NCBI RefSeq assembly: GCF_000280925.3
Contig: NZ_CP012109.1
Coordinates: 8,452,501 to 8,516,500, forward strand
Source: Myxococcus hansupus
Lineage (GTDB): Bacteria; Myxococcota; Myxococcia; Myxococcales; Myxococcaceae
Reading direction: 5' to 3'
DNA length: 64,000 nucleotides
In this document: piece by piece, positions 1 through 10,100 of the stretch
Position numbering within the stretch: the first letter of the stretch is position 1
How the letters are laid out: each line of letters starts with the position of its first letter
Made by a program: the position numbers and the translations under genes
Notes under the pieces: generated by a model
Told to the model about the DNA's origin: nothing
The model's input: only the letters and a program-made list of their open reading frames with translations
Databases searched by the model: none

Positions 1-1
1 C

Positions 2-406
2 CTCACGAAAGCGGACGTCCTCGCGTGGGATGGCCGCTTGATGGCGCGCATCGAGCAGCGCTTCACCCTATTCGGCCGCCGGTTGGACATCGTCACGCCG
101 GGCGGCGCCGTCATCGCCACCGTGAAGGGGCCGGCCCTCAGGCCCTGGACCTTCCGCATCTTCCAGAATGACGTGGAAATCGCCGCCATTCGCAAGCGCT
201 GGGCCGGCTTCTTCCAGGAGAGCTTCACCGCCGCGGACAACTTCAGCTTGGACTTCCAAGCGCCATGCACGGATTTCCGGCTGAGGCAATTGGTCCTGGC
301 CGTCGCCGTGCTCGTGGACCTGCTGTACTTCGAGGACAACAGCCCCAGCTCCGCCCTGGGGCCCGGGCTGGACCTGCTCGACACGCTGATGTTCTGGAAG
401 AAGTAG
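2..406 (+). CDS. Phospholipid scramblase-like (LURP-one-related) protein, 5'-truncated
   Basis: The reading frame is open to the left edge of the window (codons in phase from base 2), so the true start lies outside and only the last 134 residues are seen. The segment PWTFRIFQNDVEIAAIRKRW followed by ESFTAADNFSLDF and then a hydrophobic stretch ending LLYFEDN is the C-terminal pattern of the scramblase/LURP-one tubby-like fold: a beta-barrel wrapped around a final hydrophobic helix. In bacteria the function of this family is unclear; lipid binding or membrane association is inferred. It ends one base before the start of the next gene, so it is probably the upstream member of the same transcription unit. 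An internal TTG/ATG at 38-43 is not needed as a start. Confidence 0.75.
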   Translation, partial: LTKADVLAWDGRLMARIEQRFTLFGRRLDIVTPGGAVIATVKGPALRPWTFRIFQNDVEIAAIRKRWAGFFQESFTAADNFSLDFQAPCTDFRLRQLVLAVAVLVDLLYFEDNSPSSALGPGLDLLDTLMFWKK

Positions 407-407
407 C

Positions 408-3158
408 GTGGTAAATCCCCCCTCCATGTCCACGTCCACGAGCGATGCGCTGAGCGCGGCAGACCTGGAGCGGCTGGTTCGCGCCGAGTCCCCTGACCTG
501 GCCGATGCCATCATCGCCCTGAACGACCAGCCCGAGCAGGCGCCAGAGAAGCCCCTGCCCAAGGGGGCCTTCACGTTCGAGGCCCTCCTCCGGACGCTCA
601 CCCAGGCCCGGGCGCAGTACAACTCGGACGGACGGCGTCAGGCGTCCGCCGAGGCGTGGCAGCGCTACCTCGCGCAGAAGGACATACCCCACCCGCCCCG
701 GCTGGCCCTGGCCGACCTCCTGGTGGCCCTGTACCAGCACGGCTCCCAGGCCTCGCGCGCGGCGCTGATGGACGTCGCCAGCGGCGCGGACCTGCGCTTC
801 GGCCTGTGGGGCGGCCTCAAGCGCATCTACAAGCTGGCGGAGGCCAACCACGACGCGGAGCTGTTCGGCGTGCTCGCCTGGCGCTTCGACGTGGAGCGTC
901 ACCGTCCGAGCGGTGGCCGTGAAGTCTCCGGCGGCACCCTCACCTACCTGCGCCGCCGCGCGTGGCGCTACCTGCGGCACCTGGGCGCCGCCGTGCCGGA
1001 GCTCTACCCGCAGTTCGCGGTGGAGGTGCTCCGTCACTACCGGCCGGACACCTCCTGGTACGGCGTCTGGGTGGCCCACCACGTCTGGGCCCACGGCAGC
1101 GGCAAGTACACGCAGGACTCCTTCGGCATGCAGCCGCCGGGCGACATGGTGAAGCACCGCGCCTACCCGGACGCGTGGAAGCGCTCGCCGGACGCGCTGA
1201 TGCGCCTGCTGGACCTCTGCGAGTCCGACCCGGCCGCCAGCTTCGCCATCCAGGGCCTGCGCAAGGACTTCCCGGAGGCGCTGCGCAAGGTGACGCCCGC
1301 GTGGCTGGACCGGCTCGCCCGCCGCCCGCTGGGCAGCGCGCACGACTTCCTGGTGGAGACGTTGCAGGGCTCGCCCGAGTTCCACCAGGGCCGGCTGCGG
1401 GAGCTCGGCCTGCACGAGGCGGTGCTGGCGCTGCTGCTCTCCCCCAGCACCAAGGCCCGCGCCTACGCCATCGAGTACGCCCGCGCCCAGGCGCAGGACC
1501 TGTCCGCGGAGCGGCTGCTGGAGCTGGTGGCCCAGGGCGCGCCGGACGTGAAGGCCTTCGCCGCGGCCACGCTGGAGAAGCAGAACCCGCGCACGCTGGG
1601 CGTGGCGATGCTGGGACGGATGCTGGCGTACAAGCCCACCGCGACCTTCGCCTCCGCCGCGCTGCAACAGTCCTTCGACCGCGCGGAGCTGACCGGCGAG
1701 TTCCTCCGGGACATGTACCTGGGCACCGGCGAGCAGTTGAACTGGGTGAAGGGATTCGTCTCCGCGAAGTACGGCGCCACCGAGCTGCCGGTGGACTTCT
1801 GGAAGGCGCTGCTGGACGACCCCCGGTTGGAGAAGAAGCCCCACCCCGTGGAGGGGCTGGTGGTGAAGGCGCTGTCGGGCTACCCGGCCGCTGCCATGGG
1901 GCCGGAGTGGCTGCTGGAGAAGTCCACGCACGCGCGCATCGGCCACGCGGTGAGCCAGTGGCTCCTGCGCGCGGACAGCCTGCCCGGGCTGGACGTGGAG
2001 CAGGTGAAGGCGCGCGTCTTCAGCGCCAAGTACCGGCACGTGGCGCTGTCCCTGCTGGGCAACCGCAAGCTGTTCACCGCGCGCCAGCTCACCGTGCCCT
2101 GGCTGCTCGCGCTGGCCCGCCGCGCCGACCCGGCGCTGCACGGCTTCGCGCACCGCTACCTGCTGGAGAACGTGGCCCCCGCGGACTTCAGCGACTCGGG
2201 CGACGCCGCCGCGGGCCTGGAGCGCCTCTTCGAGCTGGCCCTGGGCGCCAAGCAGCCCGCGCCGGTGCGCGCCTTCGCGCAGACGTACCTGCGCTGCCAC
2301 CACCCCGTCATCGGGCCGGAGCAGCCGGAGTCGCAATCCTACAACCTGAAGCCCCGCGCCCCGCGCAAGGCGTACACGCCGGAGCTGCTGTGGCCCGCGC
2401 TGACGGACGCGCGCGATGACGTGCGCCGCTTCGCCCTGGCCATCGCCCGCGCGGAGCTGCGCGCCTGGGGCTGGCACACGCGCGTGTACGAGCTGGCGGA
2501 CGCCGAGGCGAAGGAGATTCGCAACCTGGCCTACGACGCCCTGCTGCGCGCGGGCGAGGACGGCGCGGACGCCCGGCACACGCTCCAGCCGGAGGAGTTG
2601 GACCCCGTGAAGGTGTTCTCCCTCACGGAGAGCACCAAGCGCAGCACGCGCGAGGTGGCGGTGGAGCTCATCCGCCGGCACTACGCGCGGCTGGGCGGCG
2701 CAGAGCGGCTCGCGTGGCTGATGCAGAGCGCGGACCGCGAGGTGGGCCTGTTCGCCGTGCGGCTCCTCTGGGAGAAGCACCGCCCCATGCACCTGCCGGA
2801 GGGGTGGAAGCCCGCGGGCGCCAAGGAGGCCGTGGCCCTGGGCGGCACGGAGCGCTTCGCCAACGTGGACGCGCTGCGCACCTTCCTGCGGAAGATGCTC
2901 TTCGGCCTGCCCCCGGGGCGCGCGAAGGAGGCTCGCGAGGGCGAGGTGCAGAAGCGCCTGTCCGCCAGCGTGGCCAAGCGCCGCGTCATCGAGCTGGTGC
3001 GCGATTTGGGCCTGGAGGACGCGGCCTTCGCGCGCGTGGTGGCGCCGGTGCTGGAGGAGTTCACCGGGTCGCTGGCCAAGGGGGAATGGCAGAGCTGCCT
3101 CGCCTCGCTGGTGCAGTTGCGGGCCGCGCATCCGGACGTGCAGCTCGGCGGCGCCTGA
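408..3158 (+). CDS. Large alpha-helical HEAT-like repeat protein
   Basis: 916 residues, predominantly alpha-helical, rich in Leu/Ala/Arg helices of HEAT/ARM character (for example DARDDVRRFALAIARAEL near residue 665 and STREVAVELIRRHY near 745). There is no signal peptide and no membrane segment, so it is probably a cytoplasmic scaffold. I recognise no catalytic motif. The GTG at 408 has a GGAAG at 396-400, seven bases upstream, and sits one base after the scramblase-like stop; an ATG at 426 is the alternative start but lacks a Shine-Dalgarno sequence. The gene is followed 15 bases later by the JmjC gene and, further on, the WD40-HEAT and SWIM genes, which suggests a multi-subunit assembly. 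E. coli YehI/MolR-type proteins, also linked to SWIM genes, are a possible distant parallel, but I see no WGR domain here. Confidence 0.75.
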   Translation: MVNPPSMSTSTSDALSAADLERLVRAESPDLADAIIALNDQPEQAPEKPLPKGAFTFEALLRTLTQARAQYNSDGRRQASAEAWQRYLAQKDIPHPPRLALADLLVALYQHGSQASRAALMDVASGADLRFGLWGGLKRIYKLAEANHDAELFGVLAWRFDVERHRPSGGREVSGGTLTYLRRRAWRYLRHLGAAVPELYPQFAVEVLRHYRPDTSWYGVWVAHHVWAHGSGKYTQDSFGMQPPGDMVKHRAYPDAWKRSPDALMRLLDLCESDPAASFAIQGLRKDFPEALRKVTPAWLDRLARRPLGSAHDFLVETLQGSPEFHQGRLRELGLHEAVLALLLSPSTKARAYAIEYARAQAQDLSAERLLELVAQGAPDVKAFAAATLEKQNPRTLGVAMLGRMLAYKPTATFASAALQQSFDRAELTGEFLRDMYLGTGEQLNWVKGFVSAKYGATELPVDFWKALLDDPRLEKKPHPVEGLVVKALSGYPAAAMGPEWLLEKSTHARIGHAVSQWLLRADSLPGLDVEQVKARVFSAKYRHVALSLLGNRKLFTARQLTVPWLLALARRADPALHGFAHRYLLENVAPADFSDSGDAAAGLERLFELALGAKQPAPVRAFAQTYLRCHHPVIGPEQPESQSYNLKPRAPRKAYTPELLWPALTDARDDVRRFALAIARAELRAWGWHTRVYELADAEAKEIRNLAYDALLRAGEDGADARHTLQPEELDPVKVFSLTESTKRSTREVAVELIRRHYARLGGAERLAWLMQSADREVGLFAVRLLWEKHRPMHLPEGWKPAGAKEAVALGGTERFANVDALRTFLRKMLFGLPPGRAKEAREGEVQKRLSASVAKRRVIELVRDLGLEDAAFARVVAPVLEEFTGSLAKGEWQSCLASLVQLRAAHPDVQLGGA

Positions 3159-3173
3159 GTCATTGAACGCGCC

Positions 3174-4061
3174 ATGCTGCTCGATGAACTGCTGAACGGT
3201 TTTCCGCGGGAGCGCTTCCTCCAGGAGCACTACCAGCGACGTCCCTTCACCGGCGCCTCCTCCGCGGAGCGCCTCCAGCGCCTGGGGACGTGGGAGACCA
3301 TCGACTTCCTCGTGGAGGAGACGGCCTGCGACGTCCTGCTCGCGCGCCAGGGCGTACCCTACCCGGGAGGCAGGCCCAGGACGGCGAAGGAGGCCCGCGA
3401 GCTGTTCGCGCAGGGCTACACGCTGGCGCTGCGTCAGCCGGACCAGCACCACCCGGACCTGGCGCAATTGGCGCGCGCGTTCAGCGCGGAGCTGCACGGC
3501 CGCATCAACCTGCACATCTACTGCACGCCCGCGGGGCACCACGGCTTCGGCTGGCACTGCGACCCGGAGGAGGTGTTCATCCTCCAGACGGCGGGCCGCA
3601 AGGAGTACCTGCTGCGGGAGAACACGCTCCACCCCGTGCCCCTGCCGGAGTCGGTGCCCAGCGGCACCCTGGCCGCGCAGGAGAAGACGCCCGTGGAGAC
3701 GCATGCGCTGGGCGCCGGGGACTTCATCTACATCCCGGGCGGGTACTGGCACATGGCCCAGGCGTCGGACGAGGCCCTGTCCATCTCCATCGGGCTGATG
3801 CCACCCACCCTGCTGGACCTCCTCGACGGCGTGAGGGCCACGCTGGCCGCCAGCCCCGTGTGGCGGCGGCGGATGCCCTCGCTGGGGCGCGCCTCCACGC
3901 TGGACGACCCGAGCAAGCTGGAGCTGCTCCGGACGTTGATTGCGGAGCTGGGGGGTGAGCTCCAGAAGCAGCTCGCCGAGCCCGGATATCCGCTGCGCTT
4001 CCTGGCGCAGACGGCCCGGTTCTATCTGCGCTCCACCGGAATCCGGGGCAACGGACGATAA
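3174..4061 (+). CDS. JmjC/cupin-fold Fe(II)/2-oxoglutarate-dependent oxygenase
   Basis: 295 residues matching the bacterial cupin_4/JmjC oxygenase pattern. The metal-binding triad is visible: H128 and D130 in GWHCDPEEVF and the distal H193 in IYIPGGYWHMAQ. Characterised relatives are ribosomal-protein hydroxylases (YcfD/RoxA) and other protein hydroxylases, so a protein side-chain hydroxylase is the best guess; the substrate is unknown. It starts 15 bases after the HEAT-like gene and precedes the WD40-HEAT gene by about 85 bases, so it may modify its neighbours' products, but that is inference. Length is normal for a short JmjC protein lacking the C-terminal winged helix of YcfD. Confidence 0.8.
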   Translation: MLLDELLNGFPRERFLQEHYQRRPFTGASSAERLQRLGTWETIDFLVEETACDVLLARQGVPYPGGRPRTAKEARELFAQGYTLALRQPDQHHPDLAQLARAFSAELHGRINLHIYCTPAGHHGFGWHCDPEEVFILQTAGRKEYLLRENTLHPVPLPESVPSGTLAAQEKTPVETHALGAGDFIYIPGGYWHMAQASDEALSISIGLMPPTLLDLLDGVRATLAASPVWRRRMPSLGRASTLDDPSKLELLRTLIAELGGELQKQLAEPGYPLRFLAQTARFYLRSTGIRGNGR

Positions 4062-4145
4062 CGGTCCGCGGCACCGCTCACATCCACACTGCGCGCTCTC
4101 TTATCGCGGGCGCCGGTGCTAAGAAGGCAGCCACTGGGGAACGTG

Positions 4146-7100
4146 ATGCCCGTACTCGCCATCGGCAACTTCGAGAAGGTCCGTGCACTCGCCGCCAACG
4201 CGCGCGTGCTGCTCGTGGGTGGCGCTCGCGCCTCCGCCGCCAGCCGTCTCACCGCGTTCGAGCCCGGCACCAACAAGGTGTTGTGGAGCGCCGAGCTGCC
4301 CTCCGCCGTGCTCGCGCTCGCCATCTCCGGCGGGCAGTGGGCCGCCGCGGGCGCGGATGGCACCTTGCGCATCGGCACGCTGTCCGACGGACAGGTGCAG
4401 TTCCAGCTCCATGACGTGCACCCCGGCGGCGTCACCGCGCTGGCGTCCAGCGCGGACGGCACGCGCCTCTTCAGCGTGGGCGCGGACGGCGCCGTGCGCG
4501 CCTGGGATTGGGAGTCCACGCGCAAGCTGCACGAGTGGAAGGCCTCCACCCAGCCCCTGCGCGCCGTGGCCGTGGACCCGTCCGGCACCTACGCGGCGGG
4601 CGCGGGTGACGACGGCGTGGTGCGTGTCTTCACGGTGGCCACCGGCGCTCAGCGCGACATGGCCGGGCACGAGGGCCCGGTGCGCGCGCTCGCCTTCACC
4701 CCGCGCGACGGGCGGCTGGTGTCCGCCGGCGACGACGGCAAGCTGCGCTTCTGGTACCTCGTGGGCGCGGTGGAGTTCGAGGTCCGTGGCGAGAAGGACA
4801 GCGGCCACGCCGGCCCGGTGCTCGCCCTCCTCTTCCCGCCCACGCCCGCCACGAAGCCCGGCGAGGAAGAGTCCGGGGACCGCGTGTGGTCCGCGGGCAG
4901 CGACGGACAAATCAAGGTCTGGCGGCTGGATGTGCGCCGCAAGCCGCGCTCGCTGGACGCGGGCGGCAAGCCGGTGCACGCGCTCGCCTTCGCGCCGCCC
5001 GCCAACCCGCGGGTGGCGAAGACGTCGCTGGGTTCCATCTTCACGGGTGGAGAAGACCGCCGCACGCACCGCTTCGGCCTCGCGCTGGACGGCTCGCCCG
5101 CGAGCGACCACGACACGTCCCAGCACGGCTTCGACCTGCTGACGGAGTCCCTCAAGGCCGGACGTCCGCGCCGCGAGGCGGCGGTGCGCGAAGCCGCCGC
5201 ACTGGAGGAGACGGAGGCGCTGGACTTCCTCCTCCAGGTGCTGGCCACGGACAAGGACGCGGAGGTGCGCCGGCTCACCCTGCGGGAGCTGGCGAGCCAT
5301 GGCCGCACCGCCGCGCGCCCCAAGCTGCGGGAGGCCCTGAACGACGGGTATCCTTTCGTCCGCAAGGAAGCGCTGGAGGCGCTCGCCACCCTGGAGCTCG
5401 ATTCTCCGCTGGCCGCCCCGCGCGCCGCGCTGGAGTCGAAGCACCCGGACATCCGCGTGCTGGGCCTGGAGCGGCTGGCGAAGCTGGGTGGCACCTCTCC
5501 GTTGGTGCCGGGCCTCATCTCCAGCCAGCTCGCCGACCCGCAGGACACGGTGGGCCTGGCCGCGCTGGAGGCCCTGCTCCAGGTCATCCCGGGCGACGGC
5601 GCGGAGCCGCTGCGCACCGCCTTCGAGCGTGGACCCGCCCTGTTGAAAATCGAGGTGCTCGCCCGCACCGCCGCGCGTGGAATGCTGGGGCATCCCCAGC
5701 TCCAGCCGTTGGTCGCTCGCGCACTGGATGACGCGGACGCCGGCGTGCGCCGCGCGGCCTTCACGGTGCGGGTGATGGAGCGCCGGGCCCTGGCTCACGC
5801 GCTGGCGTCGCGTGACGAGGATTTCGCCCGAGGCGTGACGGAAGTCGCCCGCTGGCTGGCCCAGCTCGAGCGCCGCGCCCAGGGTGGCAAGGGCACCCCG
5901 ACCCCCCCCATCTCCGACGCCGAGCTCCAGGCCGCCCGGGACGCGATGCCCGCCCAGGGCAAGGCCGGCGCGGACATCACCGAGAGCGACGTGGAGCCGC
6001 TGCTCGCCGCCATGGCCTGTCGCACGCCGGACACGGCCGTGCGTGGCGCGCGGGGCTTGGCGCAGCTCGGTGACGCGCGGGCGCTGGGCGCCCTGCTGCA
6101 GCTCTCCCGTGAGGCGGAGCCCGTCATCCGCCGGGTGGCGGCCTCCTCGCTCCAGGCCCTCCAGGACGCTCGCGCCCGCGAGCGGCTGGTGTGGATGCTG
6201 GACGACGAGAACGCGGACGTGCGCGTCACGGCGATGGACGCCGTGGTGGCGCTGGACGAGGACGCGCCGTTGGCGTCGGCGGAGGCCGCGCTTCGCTCCG
6301 GCCACGAGGACGTGCGGGTCCGCGGCCTGGACCGGCTGGTGAAGCTGGGCGCGTCCGCGCCGGGCGCGGAGCCGCTGCTGGGCGACGCGCTGGAGGACGA
6401 GTCCGGCAAGGTGCGCGGCGAGGCCTTCCGCACGCTGTGGGCCTGGAACGAGAAGGCGCCGGAGAAGGCGCTGGACCGCGCGCTGGCGGGCCGCTTCCCC
6501 GACCTGCGCCACCGCGCGGTGGAAGTGCTGGCGCAGCGCGCCGCGGAAGGCTGGGCGCTGGAGCGGCTGAAGAAGGCCGTGGAGGACCGCGACACCGGCG
6601 TGGCCACCGCCGCGTACGACGCGTGGGTGAAGCACGTGGGCAAGGAGCACGCGGAGGCCCACCTGGCCGCGCTCGCCACCACGCACGCGCCGCTGCGGGA
6701 GCACGCCGCGAAGGGCGCCGTCCACGCCCCCATCGAGCCTTTGCGCTCGCCGCTGCTCAAGCGCGTGCAGGACGAGGAGGTCGCCGTCGCCGTCGCCGCG
6801 CTGGAGGCCCTGGACAAGCTGGTGCCCAACGAGAACGGGCCCCTGCTGGCCGGGCTCGCCGCGGCGCCGCTGCCGGTGCGCGTGCGGGCGGTGGAGCTGC
6901 TCGCGCCGCGCGGCGCGGAAGACATCATCGAGCCGATGCGCGCGTTCATCACCGACAAGGACCTGGAGCGGATGTACCCTCCGGCCTTCCTGGTGCCGCT
7001 GCGCATCCGCGCCGCCCGGGCCCTGGCCTCGCTGGGCTCGCGGCGCCTGCTGACCTTCTTCGCCACCACCCTGCTGCCGCACGAGTCGGGCGACATGCAG

Positions 7101-10100
7101 GAGCAGGGCGCCCGCGGGCTCGCGACCGCCGCGCGCCGCGGTGACGAGGGCTTCCTGCTGGACGCGCTGAGCCACGCCAACGTGGCGGTGCGCTCCTGGG
7201 CCGCGGACGGCCTGTCCCGCCTGGGTGACGCGCGCGCCCTGCCGGTGCTCACCGGCAACCTGCGCCACGACCACCTCCCCATCCGGCTGGGCGCCATCCT
7301 CGCCTTCGCGGCCCTGGGCCCCGAGGGTGACGGCGGCCTGCTGCACGGCCTGGAGGACCGCACCCGCGAGGTGCAGGAGTTCGTGTTCGCCATCGTCCTG
7401 TCGCGGGACATGCGCGCCAGCCGCCGCGGCGAGCCGCCCGACCTGCTCGCCAGCGCCCTCTCCAGCGGCCGGCCGGAGGTCCGCTACGCCGCCGCCCGCG
7501 CGCTGGAGCTGCGCACGGAGCCGGACGCGGCGCGCGCCCAGTTGGTGGAAGCCCTGATGCCGACGCGCCCCGAGAAGGCCGCCGACATGAAGGACTGGCC
7601 GCCCGAAGAGGAGCGCGCCAAGTACGTCATCGGGCTCGCGGAGGCGCTGTCCAGTCAGCAGCCCGAACAGCGCTACGCGGCGGCCCAGGTGCTGCTGCTG
7701 GGCGACAAGCCGCTGGAGTACTTCCGGCACGCGAAGCGGGTGGCGCGGCCCAGCACGCTGGAGTCCCCCTGGAAGCCGGAGACGGCGCCGCCAGCCTCGC
7801 CCGTGTCGGAGGCACCCGCGAAGAACTGGCTGCGGCGCATCTTCGCCACCGTGAAGCCGGGCGCGCCCGCGCCGTCCCCCGAGGCCTCCGCCCAGGCCGA
7901 GCGGCAGCACCTGCGGAAGCTGGCCTTCGGCGCCTACGTGGGCCTGCTGCGGCAGGTGTCCGCGGGTGACGACGAGGGCCACCGCGTGCGCCGCGACGCG
8001 GTGGACCGCGTGGTGAAGCTCACGCAGGAGGGCTTCGCCGGCACGCCCGCCGCCGTGGCCGCGCTGCTGCGCGCCCTGGAGGACCCGCACCAGCTCGTGC
8101 GCAAGGCCGCGCTGACCGGGCTGAAGGAGCTGTTCCCCGCCGGCAGTGACGAGCCGCTCGCCCTGGCCCTGGCCTCGCTGTCGCCGGACGTGGCGCGCGC
8201 GGCGCTGGATGAGCTGGCCACGCGGGGTGACGCCGCGAAGCCGCGCATCAGCGCCGCGCTGAACTCGCCGCTGACGGACGTGCGCCGCTACGCCTTCGAG
8301 CTGCTGGAGAAGCTCAGCCCGCCCGGCAGCCTGGAGCCGCTGCTGGCCGCGCTGAGCAGCGAGCACGCCGACCTGCGCGTGGGCGTCATCGAGCGGCTGG
8401 CCGGCGCCAACGACTCGCGCGTCACCGAGGCGCTGGGCCGGGCCATGGCCAGCGAGCACGAGGACCTGCGCCTGCGCGCGTCCGAGCTGCTGGCGTGGCG
8501 CGGAGATGACCGCGCGGTGGAGGTGCTCGCCACCTTCCTGCGCGCGGAGAACGCCAGCGTCGCCAAGCGCGCCACGGAGGCCCTGGCCCGGCTGGCCACG
8601 CCCGCCGCCGTGGCCGCGCTGGCCGCCCGGCTGTCCTCCGCCCCGGAGGTCCATGAGCGCAAGCGGCTGGTGACGGCCCTGGGCGCCACGCGCCGCCCCG
8701 AGGCGCTGGAGGTGCTGGCCCGCCAGTGCCAGACGGACACCGAGGGCGTCATTCGCAGCGAGTGTGTCACCGCCGCCATCACGGTGGCGGGCACCGACGT
8801 GAAGAAGCGCGACGTGAAGCTGGCCGTGTCGTTCCTGCGGCAGGTGGTGAAGAGCCTCGACGTCGCCGTGCGGCTGGAGGCCGTGCGGCACCTGGAGCAC
8901 GGTGCGGAGGCCGGCCAGGCGGAGCTGCTGACCAACCTCTTCTCGGACCGCTTCCCCGCCGTGAGCGGCGCGGCCATCGAGGCCTATTCGAAGCGCGTCA
9001 TGGAGCACGGCGCGCCGGTGGAGCCGCTGGAGGCCGTGCTGCGCGGCGGCGCGCGCGACCTGATGCTGCCGGCCGCCGAGGGCGTGGCCTTCAAGGGCGG
9101 CGTCAGCGCGCTGCGGCCCCTGATGCTGTACGCCCGCGCGGGCGAGGACGGCCAGCGCGAGCGGGCCCTGCTGGCCCTGGGCACGCTGGGTGACGCGCGC
9201 GCCCTGGCGGAGCTGGAGACGGTGGCCGCGGGCGGCACGGCGGAGGCCCCCGTCGAGCCGAGCATGGTGTCGGCCGCCATCGAGGGCCTGGGCCGGCTCG
9301 CCTCGAAGTTGCCGGAGGGCGAGGAGCGCCGCCGCATCGAGGAGAAGGTGGAGGCCGCCGCGGTCGAGGGCCCCTCGCTGACGCAGATGGAGGCCGGCGT
9401 GAAGGGCCTGCGCGCCATCGGTGGCGAGCGCGCCCGCGTGAAGCTGGAGGCGCTGCTCGGTGACACCGGCACGCCGCAGTCGATTCGGATGCTCTCCGCC
9501 ACGGAGCTGGGCAAGCTGAAGGACCCGGCGGCGGAGCCCGCGCTCGCCGCGGCGCTGGACGCACAGCCGCAGCTCCTGCGCGAGTCGGCGCGCAAGGCGC
9601 TCGACGTGCTGTTCCCGAACGAGCGCACGCGCGTGGAGTTCCTCGCCGTGGCCAGCCAGTTCCAGGACATCTCCGCGCCCGCGGTGTCCTTCCTGGCCAA
9701 CGAAGGCGACCCGGCGCTGCTGGTGCCGCGCCTGGCCACGCTGGACAACATGGTGCTGCGGCAGCGCCTGCGCCGGGGACTCGCGCGGCGCGGTGCCCTG
9801 CCCGTGCCCGAGGTGGTGGCGCTGCTCGGCCACGCGAAGCCCGAGGCCCGCGAGGAGGCGGCGCTGATGGTGGGCACCTGGACGGGCGAGGCCCGCGAGC
9901 CCGGCGCGGTGGACCTGGCCGCGCTGTCCCGCGCCCTCGTCACCGCCGAACGCCGCACCGCCGCCGACTGGAGCGCGGCCCCGCCGCCCGAGCGGCACCG
10001 CCTGTCCAACGCCTGGGAGCGCCTGCTGTGGGCCGCCTCCCGCCTGGGCACCGCGGGCATGTCGGACTCCGCGCGCACCATCCTCCAAAGCGGTGAACAG

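Noticed and set aside
243..3752. A long minus-strand open frame opposite the HEAT-like and JmjC genes
   Set aside because: Low-complexity Arg/Ala/Gly/Val sequence, no start signal, fully antisense to genes with recognisable domains.
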